64,000 bases of DNA from assembly GCA_020002185.1 (NCBI GenBank), contig CM034531.1, positions 44,269,099 through 44,333,098 on the forward strand, in the 5' to 3' direction. This DNA comes from Paraescarpia echinospica. Taxonomy: Eukaryota > Annelida > Polychaeta > Sabellida > Siboglinidae. The translations under genes were made by a program, and so were the position numbers. The notes under the pieces were generated by a model. The model saw only the letters and a list, made by a program, of their open reading frames with translations, had not been told where the DNA came from and did not search any database. Position 1 is the stretch's first letter, and each line of letters opens with the position of its first letter. This document shows, one piece after another, positions 12,184 to 23,593 of this stretch.

Positions 12184-12399
12184 CTGTGAAAAAAAGGAAA
12201 AAACCCTAAATTATCTAGTAGATAACTAACCGTAGGACTACACTACACATTTATAATTACACTGAAATGGCTGAAATAAATGCAAAACATACACTGATTA
12301 AAATCATCTGTAGAATATACACATATGAATAATTATAATAATTAATGTGATGTTGATTTTGTCACCACTTCTGGTTACACATTTATAAAGCAAAATTAC

Positions 12400-12531
12400 A
12401 CGCACAGCTGTTCGCTCCGTCTCCTTCTTTCCATAATCCGGGTTCACCTGACGCTTCTTTTCCCGCCACCGTTTTGATGCAGCCGCACCCTTCTTCCTCG
12501 GCTCAGCAGTGGGCACTCGTTTCGGTGGCAT
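12400..12531 (-). pseudogene. Transposon gene, exon 1: basic N-terminus
   Basis: Starts at ATG (12,531-12,529): MPPKRVPTAEPRKKGAAASK, then RWREKKRQVNPDYGKKETER. The exon is 132 nt (44 codons). It ends at a GTAATT donor (12,399) in phase 0, matching the phase-0 acceptor at 12,184. The basic RWREKKRQxxPDYxKKE stretch resembles N-termini of invertebrate transposon-associated proteins and could bind DNA. Classed as pseudogene because exon 2 is frameshifted. Confidence 0.6.
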
Positions 12532-12816
12532 TCTTTAAGTGTATGGTGAAAATAAGCAATATGTATCAGAAAGACAGTATCCTTGCAATATACTACACAC
12601 AAATAGCTAGCGTACACTCAAAGCATAGACATTAGGATATACGTATTTTCTTCTTCATCTAACCACACTGTTTCTTATTAATTTTGCACACATACAGAAA
12701 CAATTGTGGAAAATGCTTAACAATATGAACTATAGCAGCGGAGCAACTAAGTTGACCAACCTGACTTCAATCCGACCAGAGATACAGGCACAAACAAAAT
12801 TTCAGAAAATCAGCTT

Positions 12817-13572
12817 ATATCCATACAACAAGATGTGATATCGAGTATCCATACAAAAAGAGTCAATAATGTACACAATGTCACACACAAATTAATAATT
12901 CTGGCCACACGTATTATGTATGACTTGAGAATGTAGAATGTATGCAATAATACATGCAAACAACTGCCATAGACAAGACAACATGTTTGAATAACTCAAA
13001 ATAACACGTAACTTTTGCGTTGTTTACGCAACATTCCCAAATTCAAATAAATTATAATTGAACATATCCCACTAAATATAAACCATACGTAATTATCATT
13101 AATATAATACCTTTACATGTTACACAAAGTTATTATGAGGCACACATTTGCAACTTTTTTGCACAACCGAGGATCCATACAACAAACATATCGCTTCATA
13201 TCCATACAACAATCATCTTCAGATCGGCATTAACGCAGGCATCGGTGAAGGAAGACTGGCTGTATTTACCGCTCACGCGAAGCATATTTGTTTCAAAACA
13301 AGCCTGCATGCGATTAACGCCTAAACGCTTTGTATTTTATAAACCGGCATTATCTATAAGTAATACCTGTCAAAATTACAAATTCATCTAAGCACAAAAG
13401 TTGTCATAAAATTATAAAAACTTACTTCGTAGAGGTCGATTTTGTTTGATTCGCAGAGCGTCTCTAACCACTCTACCAGTGTAGTACAAGTCAACAACAC
13501 CAGATGGCATCACTATTCCTCATTCCCATTTTAACACCGTGCATATTGTATGGATACTATTCGTATGGATAT
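12817..13572. repeat. Right subterminal array of GTATCCATACAA (inverted)
   Basis: Minus-oriented copies near 12,817-12,828 (one mismatch), 12,845-12,856, 13,172-13,182 (partial) and 13,199-13,210. The outermost copies, TTGTATGGATAC at 13,546-13,557 and TCGTATGGATA at 13,561-13,571, are in the opposite orientation. This mirrors the left side, where the outermost copy is also flipped. The rest of 12,532-14,082 is non-coding. Confidence 0.85.
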
Positions 13573-14082
13573 GGGAACACATTTGAGTGGTTGTACATCA
13601 ACCGAACCACACAATACCAAGAAAAACAATACATGTCCATCTACCTTATACCTTATACTGTATGTCTACTGAATATGTTTCTCTAATCTACGTAACTGTT
13701 GACAGTGTTGACTTTTTAAGAGTAGTCATATGGATATGCATTTTTTTACCACTTTATAAAAAATATGATATGTTACCCATTCACGGAGTTATCGTCCCAA
13801 CAATAATGTTTTCCATTGTCAATGGTCTTTCATAAGATCAAGTGGAATGTGTCAGGTGTAATTAAATCTACTTTTATATATATGTATTGTACGAAATCCT
13901 AGCTTAAAATTATATATTTTTACATTACAAAAAACAAATATGTACACACTGCTTCTGAGCCTAGCCAAACAATGTTTACGGTCGTTGTAGCTAAAAATAT
14001 CGTACTTCATAATCAGTTTTGAGAAGGTATGCCAGTCTGTTATTAAACATACTACTCACGTTTTAAAAAATAATTCGAAAAA

Positions 14083-14107
14083 GCTGACCTTTCGTGAGAA
14101 TCGACCA
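14083..14107 (-). repeat. Right terminal inverted repeat
   Basis: Reverse complement starts TGGTCGATTCTCACGAAAGG and ends TCAGC. It pairs with 9,715-9,739 and is followed by TATA. Confidence 0.88.
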
Positions 14108-14430
14108 TATACATCAGGCAAGGTATCTCATAAACAATAGGTATTTTCTTATATACATTAAACATATTGTGAATGATGTTTGGTCTAGTTTGTGTAATAT
14201 TACAGAAAACATGCTATCATTAGGAGTAGAGTATTTGTCATGAAAACAAAAACAGCCACATTCTTATGTACAGGTATTGTTTTAACAAAGGTAGTACTGG
14301 ATGCATTTAGAGGCATTCAAAACTTTCCTTTTATGTATTATCATACTCAGAGTAAAACAAACAACGTAATTTTTTTTCAAGTGTGGTGTAATAAACATAA
14401 CCTGTAGGTGTTGAAATAAATAAAAAATGT
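14108..14430 (+). repeat. Right half of the split ~500-bp dispersed repeat
   Basis: Aligns with about 18,500-18,840. Shared blocks include GAATGATGTTTG, CAGAAAACATGCTAT, GAGTATTTGTCATGA and GTAATAAACAT. Confidence 0.8.
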
Positions 14431-14984
14431 CGGTGCACGCCACAAGAATGGGCCATCTACCCATAAAGAAAGACACATATCTTGCCATTCAGAGTGTCGA
14501 GGACTTTTTTCTCTCCAACATTTCACGCTATGAGGTGACCTGTAAATGCCAACTATGGATAAATCATATTCTGTTCTACACCAGGGTTCAATCCAGGCCG
14601 CGTCTTTGTGCCATTGACGCAATATAACAAATGACCTACCAAAATTTCATGAATGCGCCGGAAGGGCACGTAAATGTGGCATCTGGCGCACACAAATTAA
14701 TCTGCATTAATTGACGAGGAAATCCCTTAATTTATTCGATATTTTGTATGGTATCCGGAATTTGTGTGCAAGATAGCCAAGACACAATATCAAGTAATTA
14801 TTATGTCATCGTTCTGGCCGATGATGATGATGTAGCGCACCGCGCTTCCTACTGCTAATTCCACACAAATCTGCTAGGCATACAATTATCCGCCAGAGCG
14901 TGCACACTGTGTGTCCGCTAGAAATAATCATAAAACAAAGTACAACACAAAAATCACTCCTAGACATGTTGTGTAAAAGGCCAC
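14431..14984. other. Non-coding, nothing recognised
   Basis: Between a repeat and a LINE. Short overlapping frames on both strands match nothing I know. Confidence 0.35.
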
Positions 14985-16390
14985 GCTTACAACGGAAAGG
15001 TATTAAACTGGGTAGCGTGCTCGGACCTCTTCTGTTCATGATCTACTGCCTTGGGCTCAACCATGTTTTGAACATCATCAACTGCCCTATGTACGATGAT
15101 GATACGCAATTATATGTGAACTTTCCCCGTGACCAGCCACTTACAATGGCCACCGACTGAATATTTCGTTGTATCACTGATGTGAAAGCGTGGATGTCTT
15201 TCCATAATCTCCTGCTTAACGAGAACAAAACCGAGGTGATCGTCATATCTGCAGTGAACAATCGGAAACTTGTTCACCCGCCTGTTGACCAAGTCATTGA
15301 TGTATGTGGCTGTGCTGTTTCGCCGAAGCCGGTTATCCGCGACATCGGCATTCTACTCGACAACACTATGTTGATGACGAATCAAGTGCGTCATGTTTGC
15401 CAGGTGGCATATTGTCATCTCCGAAGCATCGCGTTGATTAGGAAACTTAACCTGCCACTAATGCCTGCAGAACCATTGTGAATGCCTTAGTCATGTCATG
15501 TCACGTATTGATTACGGCAACGCAGTGTTATATAGTCTGCTGGAGACGCACTTGCAAAAGTTGCAGATGGTACAGAATTCCGCAGCACGTCTCATTACCG
15601 GGACAAGGAAACAAGAACACATAACACCTGTTCTGTACCGTCTACACTGGTTGCGTATACGCCAGCGGATCGAATTCAAGCTGTTACTGCTGGTATATCG
15701 TGCAGTGCACCATCTCGGCCCTGCGTACATTTCATCGGTCGTGACATCGTGACACGCCGACCAGATCACTTAGATCGGCCGAACAAGGTCTGCTTACTGT
15801 TCCGAGATATCACCTTGAACATTATGGCCGTCGTTCCTTCTCGGTGGCTGGCTCGATCCTGTGGAATGCCCTGCCTCATGCAGTCAGGCATGCAAACTGC
15901 ATTGCCACTTTCAAATCACTCTTAAAGACATACTTATTTCGACAGGCCTTCAAAGAAGTTTGCAGTCCGCATCAGTGACATTTGTGCAATGTTGACATTC
16001 GGTTATGTACTTAGGATGCAGTTATTTACTTATTTATTATTATTATTTTTTAACTAGCATATCATATGTATTTATTTTATTTTATTTAAGCACAATATTT
16101 ATTTTAGGTATTTAAACGGCTAATTCATTTAACTTATATATATATATATATACACTTGTAAATATGTATACATATATTTATTTTTATTCAGGTTTATCTA
16201 ACTGACATTTTATGTAATTTTGATATGCTACTTTTAAATCATTTTCTTTTTTCTTTCTATTTAATATTTCTATTTAATATGTTTTATGTCGTTTAATGTA
16301 TTTTTACTTTTACTCTACGATTGTCAGCGCCTTTGAGCAGATTTGTTATCCGGACACACGTCGCTCTATAAATGCTTTATAATAATAATA
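14985..16390 (+). mobile_element. L2/CR1-like LINE, 3' part (5'-truncated, decayed)
   Basis: Plus-strand RT domain with frameshifts: GSVLGPLLFMIY, then YDDDTQLYVNF (the catalytic YADD reads YDDD), LLLNENKTEVIVIS, SRIDYGNAVLYSLLE, LQMVQNSAARLITG and LHWLRIRQRIEFKLLLLVYR. The frame resumes past 15,752 with RSFSVAGSILWNALPHAVRH and TFKSLLKTYLFRQAF. A ~400-bp AT-rich 3' region ends in CGCTCTATAAATGCTTTATA followed by (AAT)n, a usual end for L2/CR1-type elements. Stops and shifts at about 15,160, 15,481 and 15,752 make it dead. Confidence 0.85.
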
Positions 16391-16844
16391 ATACACATAA
16401 TTCTTTGGAAAATTTAAATTATTACTGATAATAGTATAGGCAATAGTGAAATTTGCTACCAAGCAGAACTGGACGGCACTTTTTAAATGAAATTTAACTT
16501 TTGTCTTTGCACCCCCAAATATCCACAAAAATTGGCTGTACGGAGGTTTGAAGATGCCTAAATGAGGCAAGCTATCTAGATTCAGTCATTTTCTGTTTTT
16601 AGAGACTGTTTTATTTGCGTGACAAAGAAGTGACTTCCCTGAAGAGTAGCTCCACCAGTAAAAAACAAAATGGAAACATTTAAAAATTCTTATTTATTTT
16701 CATAAAATTCCCAAACACGTACAAACTGCAATAAACACATACAATCCAAAGTACCATTTTATGATAAATGTTTCAAAATATTCTCATTTCCAAATCCTGT
16801 GTATGTATGAAATAAATGAATGACAACATGTTGCATGAATTAGA
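16391..16844. other. Non-coding, nothing recognised
   Basis: AT-rich sequence between a LINE tail and a SINE. No gene supported. Confidence 0.35.
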
Positions 16845-17160
16845 GAGCGTGGCTAGTGTAGTGGTTAGCACATCCGCCTGGCATGCCAGCGCTCTGAGTT
16901 CAAAACCCGGTCTGGGCAGGCATGATATCTGGTGTAAAAACCTGGCTCTCAACATTGGAGACTGTGTATCCCTCATGACTCGGAGATCACGTTAATGTCG
17001 GTCCCGTCTCAATTTGGGACGTAAAAGAACCACTGAGGACGACAAGCACCCTGGCAGTGACCACCCTCAGTGCCAGCATATAAAGGTCGGTTTGGCGATA
17101 ATGTTCTGAAAAAAGCTGACTAGTTGAATGAGACCTCATAAGATCGTAACATTGTAACCA
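16845..17160 (+). mobile_element. tRNA-derived SINE
   Basis: The 5' part looks like a tRNA gene: A-box-like TGGCTAGTGTAGTGG (about 16,850) and B-box-like GAGTTCAAAACCC (about 16,897), with an anticodon-loop-like middle. A ~240-bp body follows containing TTTGGGACGTAAAAGAACCA. Known: GGGACGTTAAA-type central segments occur in widespread invertebrate SINEs. The tail is the AT-rich ACCACAATAATACAG. It is not an intact tRNA: the acceptor arm does not pair well and the tRNA part is continuous with the body. Confidence 0.75.
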
Positions 17161-18324
17161 CAATAATACAGACTGTTTTTAGGGTCAGTTAATAGAACGT
17201 TGATGAGTGCTGGAAACAACAACAACGGAATGAATTACAGTTAAAAGTGTATTTTAGTTTCATTTTACTCACAACTCCTCGCCTCATCTATTGTGTAGTT
17301 ATAGGATGTGATGTATATTGTAATCTGCTGCGCATTGCTAGGTTTATGTAGAGAAAGAGAGTCACAGAATGTGGGTGGAAAATGGCAATGCCCTTTAATT
17401 ACATGTAGTAAATTAGTAATGTAAATGGTAAAGACAAAACGGTGAGCATTGCTGTCGACCTAGATAGCAAAAGGCAATTCCCCTTACAAGCGTAAATGAG
17501 TTGTATATATCTGTCGATGAGGAATGCCAATAATTAACTCTCTAAGCGGAATAAATGTGGGGGCCCAGAAACCACCATCCAAAACACTAGGGCGACTAAG
17601 CTGGAGTAGTTGGGGAAGGAGGGTGGGTACAACAGAAAACGGGCAGCAGAGAGCAAACAAACTTTCTCTGTGACAGGAATTTAGACATAGTTGCCCAGTT
17701 CAGATACTGGGCAGTGATTGGCTACTGCATAGTTACTGCCTGGTTACCAGAGTGGGTTATTCCCTTATTGGGATATAGGCTCTCTGCGACCTGTGGTGTA
17801 GTTTCACTTATTCTTGGGACTACTTGAAATAAACAGTTTTGATCTCTGGTGTGCTCAGAGCTGGTTTCCTGACTTCCTGCAACGTCAGCAGAAAAAATTG
17901 ACCCCTATTATGATAATCTAATTTATTAACTATATATCCAGGGTTGGTATTGCACACATATATCATCGATGGGATGCCAGTTGTAGAGACTGCCACTTTT
18001 GTTCAGGAAATTCAGACAAACATCCTTGTTATTTAGCTGGAGCACCTAGAAGGGGAATCAGTATAATACAAGAACTCCACATTAAGTCATTAGTAAATTG
18101 TAATGTTTAAATTCCCGGAGGGATTTTCAGTCCCTGCCGTAGATGCAATGTTTAAAAAAATGGCCCCCATTTACAACCTACATGGGCCCTTGGCCCACTT
18201 GTCCCACTTGTCCAAGATCCTAGATTGAACCTTGCCACACCCTTCGAGACCTAGTTCTGATGCTAAATAAACTTACAAGAAAATACCCCCAAATCACATG
18301 TTAGAATAAGTTAGACTATATTTT
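17161..18324. other. Non-coding stretch, possible solo-LTR-like segment
   Basis: No gene supported. Around 17,290-17,890 the sequence has an LTR-like look: a TG-rich start, AATAAA at about 17,829 and an end in GACTTCCTGCAACGTCAGCA. I cannot find a target duplication or a second copy in this window, so this is only a suggestion. Confidence 0.25.
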
Positions 18325-18840
18325 TTTATTGCTGTGATATAATTCCAAATGGAGGGTAAAAACATTTTTCATAAAGATGTTGGTACTATTGAAGCAATGA
18401 GGTATGCATGTTTATTACATGTAAATGGAATGGTTATGTTTTAAAACGTAACCATTGTTTTCACGAATATATACCAATGATATTGACATTGTATGTCTAT
18501 GTTGAATATAGACCAAGCAAGATATTGGGTAAGCAATCATGCTTCTCAGGTATATCCATTAAAATTGAATAACGAATGATGTTTGATGTAGTTTGTGTGT
18601 AGTGTGAAAATATGTAACACAGAAAACATGCTATGATTTAGAGTTGAGTATTTGTCATGATAGCAAGAATAATCCCATTTGATTGTATGTTTTTTCGAAA
18701 ATTAACAGCATTGGTAGCATTCAGATATCATTAGACACTTATGCATTTTCACAACAAAACAGTGCAATTTGTTAGCAAAGGTGGCAGGTATCTCGTAATA
18801 AACATCATAAAAAGTGTTAAAACAAATATGACATTATGAT
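18325..18840 (+). repeat. Uninterrupted copy of the ~500-bp dispersed repeat (empty site)
   Basis: Corresponds to 9,535-9,714 joined to 14,108-14,430. At the insertion point it reads GAATATAGACCAAGCAAG, whereas the occupied copy reads GGAATATA, the 4.39-kb element, then TATACATCAGGCAAG. The two copies are clearly diverged, so the repeat is older than the insertion. Confidence 0.82.
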
Positions 18841-19449
18841 ACACATCAAATGACTTTTATGTGGGCATTGGCCCGACTCCTAAATTTGGTTTGTACGGTA
18901 TACCTGGTGAGCTAAGTCACGTGACAATTCCTGCGTATATAAAGGCATGACACCATTTTAACTTCCCACTTCGAAATTGTCACTGAGAAAAGGTATTCCA
19001 TTTGCTTCTTACATATTGATCGTTTGTTCTGATTTGAGAGAGAGAGATTATTAAAATCCTGCTATAATTTGCGGTTACATTGAATCTTTTACTTAATTGG
19101 TCACAGACAGAGCAGACACATTTGACCATTGTTAAACTTAACAGTTGCCTGCAGCTTTTAAACTGTATCTTCAAAACTATTGATTTTCTATAATTGGAAG
19201 TTGTGTTTATTTTGATGTTCATTTAATTATTATAAAATGGTGTGACTGTGGTGGCTATTGGTTAAAGATGTATTGTCACCTGTAGGTGACAAACATAGAA
19301 AATTAATATTCTGGACAACTATAGAGTGAAATATCCTACACTTTATTGATACCAAATGCATTCTACTGTTCTGTTTACGCTTGCCATGCCTTGTGTAGAC
19401 ATGGCACTATATAAATCAATTGTATCAATATAGACTAATAATTACAGAT
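18841..19449. other. Non-coding, promoter-like motif without a gene
   Basis: An E-box CACGTG (18,918-18,923) lies 12 bp before a TATA-box-like TATATAAAGG (18,936-18,945). I see no open frame downstream on the plus strand. This may be chance in AT-rich DNA or a remnant transposon promoter. Confidence 0.25.
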
Positions 19450-19800
19450 TCACAATATAGTTGACACCTGAAACAACCAAATGTCAACCATTAGAAGAGT
19501 TGACATAGTTCTGCTATACACAAGCAAGAAATATGTATTTGATTGAATCATTCTAGTGTCATCAGCATATAGTAGAAGATACATTTTCAACATCATCATC
19601 ACTAAGGTTGTTGTAAACTTCACCAGCTGCCATGTCAAGTCCATTATAATTGTGACTAACAGTGTTCAAAATTATTCAGGTAAATAGCAAATAACAAAGG
19701 ACACAAGTTTTCTCCTTGCCAAACCTCTACATCACATGAGAAGAAGGCTGACACAGCTTGGCCCTGATTTATACATGATTTAGGGGTCAGCACACTGATA
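19450..19800 (-). pseudogene. LINE reverse transcriptase fragment (C-side part)
   Basis: Minus strand, frameshifted: KSCINQGQAVSAFFSCDVEV followed by WQGENLCPLLFAIYLNNFEH, then MYLLLYADDTRMIQSN. These match the RT blocks VRQGENLSPLLFAIYLNDFE and LLYADDT. With the fragment at 20,880-21,190 it looks like one older element interrupted by other sequence. Confidence 0.75.
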
Positions 19801-20342
19801 GTTTTCCCATTGGCGACCATGTTAATGTTTTGTCTGATTATAACAAAACGTGACCAATAAAATGTCTTAAACTTCTCACCTGCTGTTATCATCATCTCAT
19901 TGACATACTGGTTGAGTTTAGTCAAAATCTAATATTTCTAGCTCTTGCAAAATGCCTGTATGTATGACACCCGTCAATATTTACAAATGGATGCAGGCAG
20001 TAATCTGGCTAAAGAGTCAACTAGCCAAATTGCTGCCAAATACACTTCCACTTAGTAAAATCAGCTAAAAACACACCATTTTACTGTCAACAGCTTCTAC
20101 AATCACATCTAGAAATCTGACTACACAAATGCACTTATGTCAGAGCAGGTGAATATTGTAAAAAAATTATTTCCCAAAAATATACTGCACTTTTTTGTAA
20201 CCAAGCAGGAGGTCTAACAGTGTCCTGACCCCTTTAGCATTTTTGTACATGTATCTGTATTTTGACTGGCAAAATGTCCTATGGACACATCACGCCAGTG
20301 CGCATAGTGGCTCTTATGGATTAATATTTTACATGTTGGGCT
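19801..20342. other. Unassigned segment between LINE pieces
   Basis: The minus frame 19,656-19,925 extends beyond the RT homology (MTKLNQYVNEMMITAGEKFK ...) without resembling RT. No gene or clear repeat is seen. It may belong to an insertion between the two LINE halves. Confidence 0.35.
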
Positions 20343-20880
20343 AGACTAATCTGGAATGAATTCAGTGATGTACTTGATACAATGCTTGGAGGTAGAGAAT
20401 TCCACTCTTTTATTGTGACTGGGAAAAAAGCTGTTTCCAAATATATTTGTCGAGTGCCTGATTTGTACTAACTGTTTATTATGTTTACGTGAGCATCTGG
20501 TGTTGCGTTTGATGTATTGATCTAGTGGGATATCTATGAGGTTATGTTCTATTTTATATAATATGCTAAGTCTTTGGGTTTTTCTTCTTGATTGGAGGGT
20601 GTCCCACTGGAGATCTTTAAGGAGTTGTGTTACCGTTCCTGGCTCTCTAGAATAGTTGTTCTTACAAAATCTGGTGGTTTGTCTCTGGGTTCTTTCTATG
20701 AGTTTGATATTTCTTAGGCAATGTGGATCCAATGATGCTGACGCATATTCAAGTATAGGGCGGACAAGGGTTGTGTAGGCTATGGACTTGATTTGGGTTG
20801 GGCATTTTAAATTTCTTATAATAATTCCCAATGTCTGTTGTGCTTTTTTTGTGACTGAGTTGCTTTGTATTGTCCAATTT
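20343..20880 (-). mobile_element. 3' end of a CR1/jockey-like LINE (RT C-terminus)
   Basis: A minus open frame reads KKAQQTLGIIIRNLKCPTQI, then AYTTLVRPILEYASASLDPH, then SVT-like TVTQLLKDLQWDTLQSRRKT, then LYKIEHNLIDIPLDQY. Known: this is the conserved post-RT segment (LGFLRRNL, LVRPxLEYAS, RR..RLxxLYKI) of CR1/jockey-type LINEs. Only this 5'-truncated 3' piece is present, about 160 codons without a stop, so it is fairly young. Confidence 0.82.
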
Positions 20881-21190
20881 AATGTATTTGATATACAACT
20901 TTCAGCACATTACCATTAATACCGCATGAAATTATCTTAAACCACAGTGAGGACCGGTCTACTAAATCAAATGCTTTCTTATAATCGATGAAGGCACAAT
21001 AAAGCCTTTTGCGTCGAGACAAATACAATTCAACCAATACCCCTATCTGAACACTGCCTGTTCTTCACCTATTACATTTGGTTTGTTTAGGTATGTGGTC
21101 AGTCTGGTGTTCTGAACAATCACTAAGGATTAATGAACACTTGTGCAGAATGTCACCCACTTGGCAGGTTTAATTGATCTATTCAGCAAT
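20881..21190 (-). pseudogene. LINE reverse transcriptase fragment (N-side part)
   Basis: The minus strand reads LTTYLNKPN-VIGEEQAVFR, then RKRLYCAFIDYKKAFDLVDR, then SSLWFKIISCGINGNVLKVV, the palm A block (AFIDYKKAFD) of a LINE RT. The expected continuation (KSCI ... VRQGENLSPLLF) is found at 19,656-19,800, so about 1.1 kb of other sequence separates the halves. Confidence 0.72.
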
Positions 21191-21234
21191 GAGGACACTG
21201 CTTATAGGCCTCACTCTGGACACTGTCATTCACA

Positions 21235-22214
21235 GTGTTGTGTATTGTCTTATCAGTGGTGACTGATTGTGTATTACACCCAGCTGTGGAGCTAAGATTC
21301 TCTTCTACCATAATGTTTAGTTCATTTCTTTTGTTTACTATGCTCCTTGCATTTAAACAGACAGATTTTTATCCTGATTCAGAACAGTTTTCTAGGCTGT
21401 TCTACTATGTCTATGCCTCCAGTTTTAGGCTTCTCTGTGAATCCCCACTGCGAATCTAGTTTAAATAGATGCAGCCTGTCCCACTGTCAACAGATTGCAG
21501 CAAGTTCTCTGAGAAAACCGCTGTCCCCTTTCCACTTACATGGAGGCCATCTCTCATGTACAAATCTTCTATCCCAACAAAGTATCCCCATAAATCTATG
21601 AATCCCACGCCCTCTTCTTTACACATCTGTTCAACTAGTGCATTGATCACCATCCTCTTGCAGTTTCTATATGTTGGCCCCCTTCCTCCCATTACTGGCA
21701 AAATTCCTGAGAGAATAATCTGTTCGACTCTTGTCTTTAACTTCCTCACTAACTGTCTGTACTTCTGTACTATCCCAGTTGTTCCCTCCCTGTCAGCATT
21801 ATTTGTCCCTACATGTACTAGTATAGATCCTCCCTTGCCATGCCCCACTTTCTCCCCTGTCACCTTCACGCCTGTCACATTTTCTGCCGTCGATCCTCCA
21901 ATTTCTTCCCCTCCGATCACCTTCCCTCCTCTCAGTCTCCTTTCCTCGGTCTTCTTGCCACTACTCTTCTCCTTCAGTCTCACAGTATTCCCAACTCTCT
22001 CCCGGTCGTCTCTCTCCATTCCACCTGTCTCCTTGCTGATTCTCATCTTCATCCCCATCACAATATTTACCAACCTAGCTACCTCCTTCACACATTCCAC
22101 CTTCCAACACCCCACACACTGAAAGGTGAATCCCTCTTCCTTGGTCTCTGCCCATGACATCCCACAGCTGGATAGGGCAAAATCCACCCAACTGTGGCAG
22201 TCGTCGCACACCAA
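21235..22214 (-). mobile_element. CR1-type LINE: ORF1 (PHD-like finger and SGNH esterase) and start of ORF2
   Basis: ORF1 is a 252-codon minus frame (22,214-21,456). The N-terminus MVCDDCHSWVDFALSSCGMS with FQCVGC downstream resembles the PHD-like finger of CR1 ORF1. A charged linker follows. The C-terminal ~110 residues look like an SGNH/GDSL hydrolase: ILVHVGTNNADREGTTGIVQ, IILSGILPVMGGRGPTYRNC, and DLYMRDGLHVSGKGTAVFSE (the catalytic Asp-x-x-His DGLH block). Known: CR1 ORF1 proteins carry a PHD-like finger plus esterase. Further along, VCLNARSIVNKRNELNIMVE (about 21,390-21,330) is the start of the APE endonuclease of ORF2. That domain is then lost at about 21,200. The 5' end and RT are missing here. 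Confidence 0.82.
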
Positions 22215-23267
<1,053 letters not shown>

Positions 23268-23593
23268 TTTTTCAAACTCTGCAGCTCTTTCACTCGAACT
23301 CCGAGTGAAAGGATAATGTGATGATACTAAATATTTGTTTATACCAATGACGTTTACTATGTATACTGTGGATGTCAGTTAGATGTAGATGTGTGAAATG
23401 TTTTGAAATCTTTGCTGTAGATTTATTAGGTGTAGACACCATAATCTAACGTTTGATGTGACATTTCCCGTTTTAGAGAATATCTAAGTAACACCCTAAC
23501 TTTAACTTCGTTGCATCCCAAAATATGTTTTTACACCAACTTCAAAGTTCAATGATATGTAAATATTAAGACACTGGAAAAAGGTTTTGTCTG

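Larger units (their letters stand above)
9715..14107. mobile_element. 4.39-kb DNA transposon with TIRs, TATA target duplication and subterminal repeats
   Basis: Seen: terminal inverted repeats of 25 bp with two mismatches, 9,715-9,739 and 14,083-14,107, core GTCGATTCTCACGAAAGGTC. TATA directly flanks both ends (9,711-9,714; 14,108-14,111). The host repeat is continuous across the junction in the paralogous copy at 18.3-18.8 kb, so this is an insertion with an observable empty site. Inside, TTGTATGGATAC recurs in inverted arrays on both flanks of a two-exon minus-strand gene. A 4-bp target duplication is compatible with Sola-, Ginger- or Academ-like groups, but I see no complete DDE domain and do not assign a superfamily. 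The frameshift and apparent central deletion of the gene suggest a non-autonomous copy. Confidence 0.85.

Noticed and set aside
16849..16921. Functional tRNA gene
   Set aside because: B box is degenerate, the acceptor stem does not pair, and it is continuous with a SINE body.
21469..22122. 217-codon plus frame rich in Pro/Ser/Leu
   Set aside because: Antisense of the CR1 ORF1, whose minus-strand product has clear esterase blocks.
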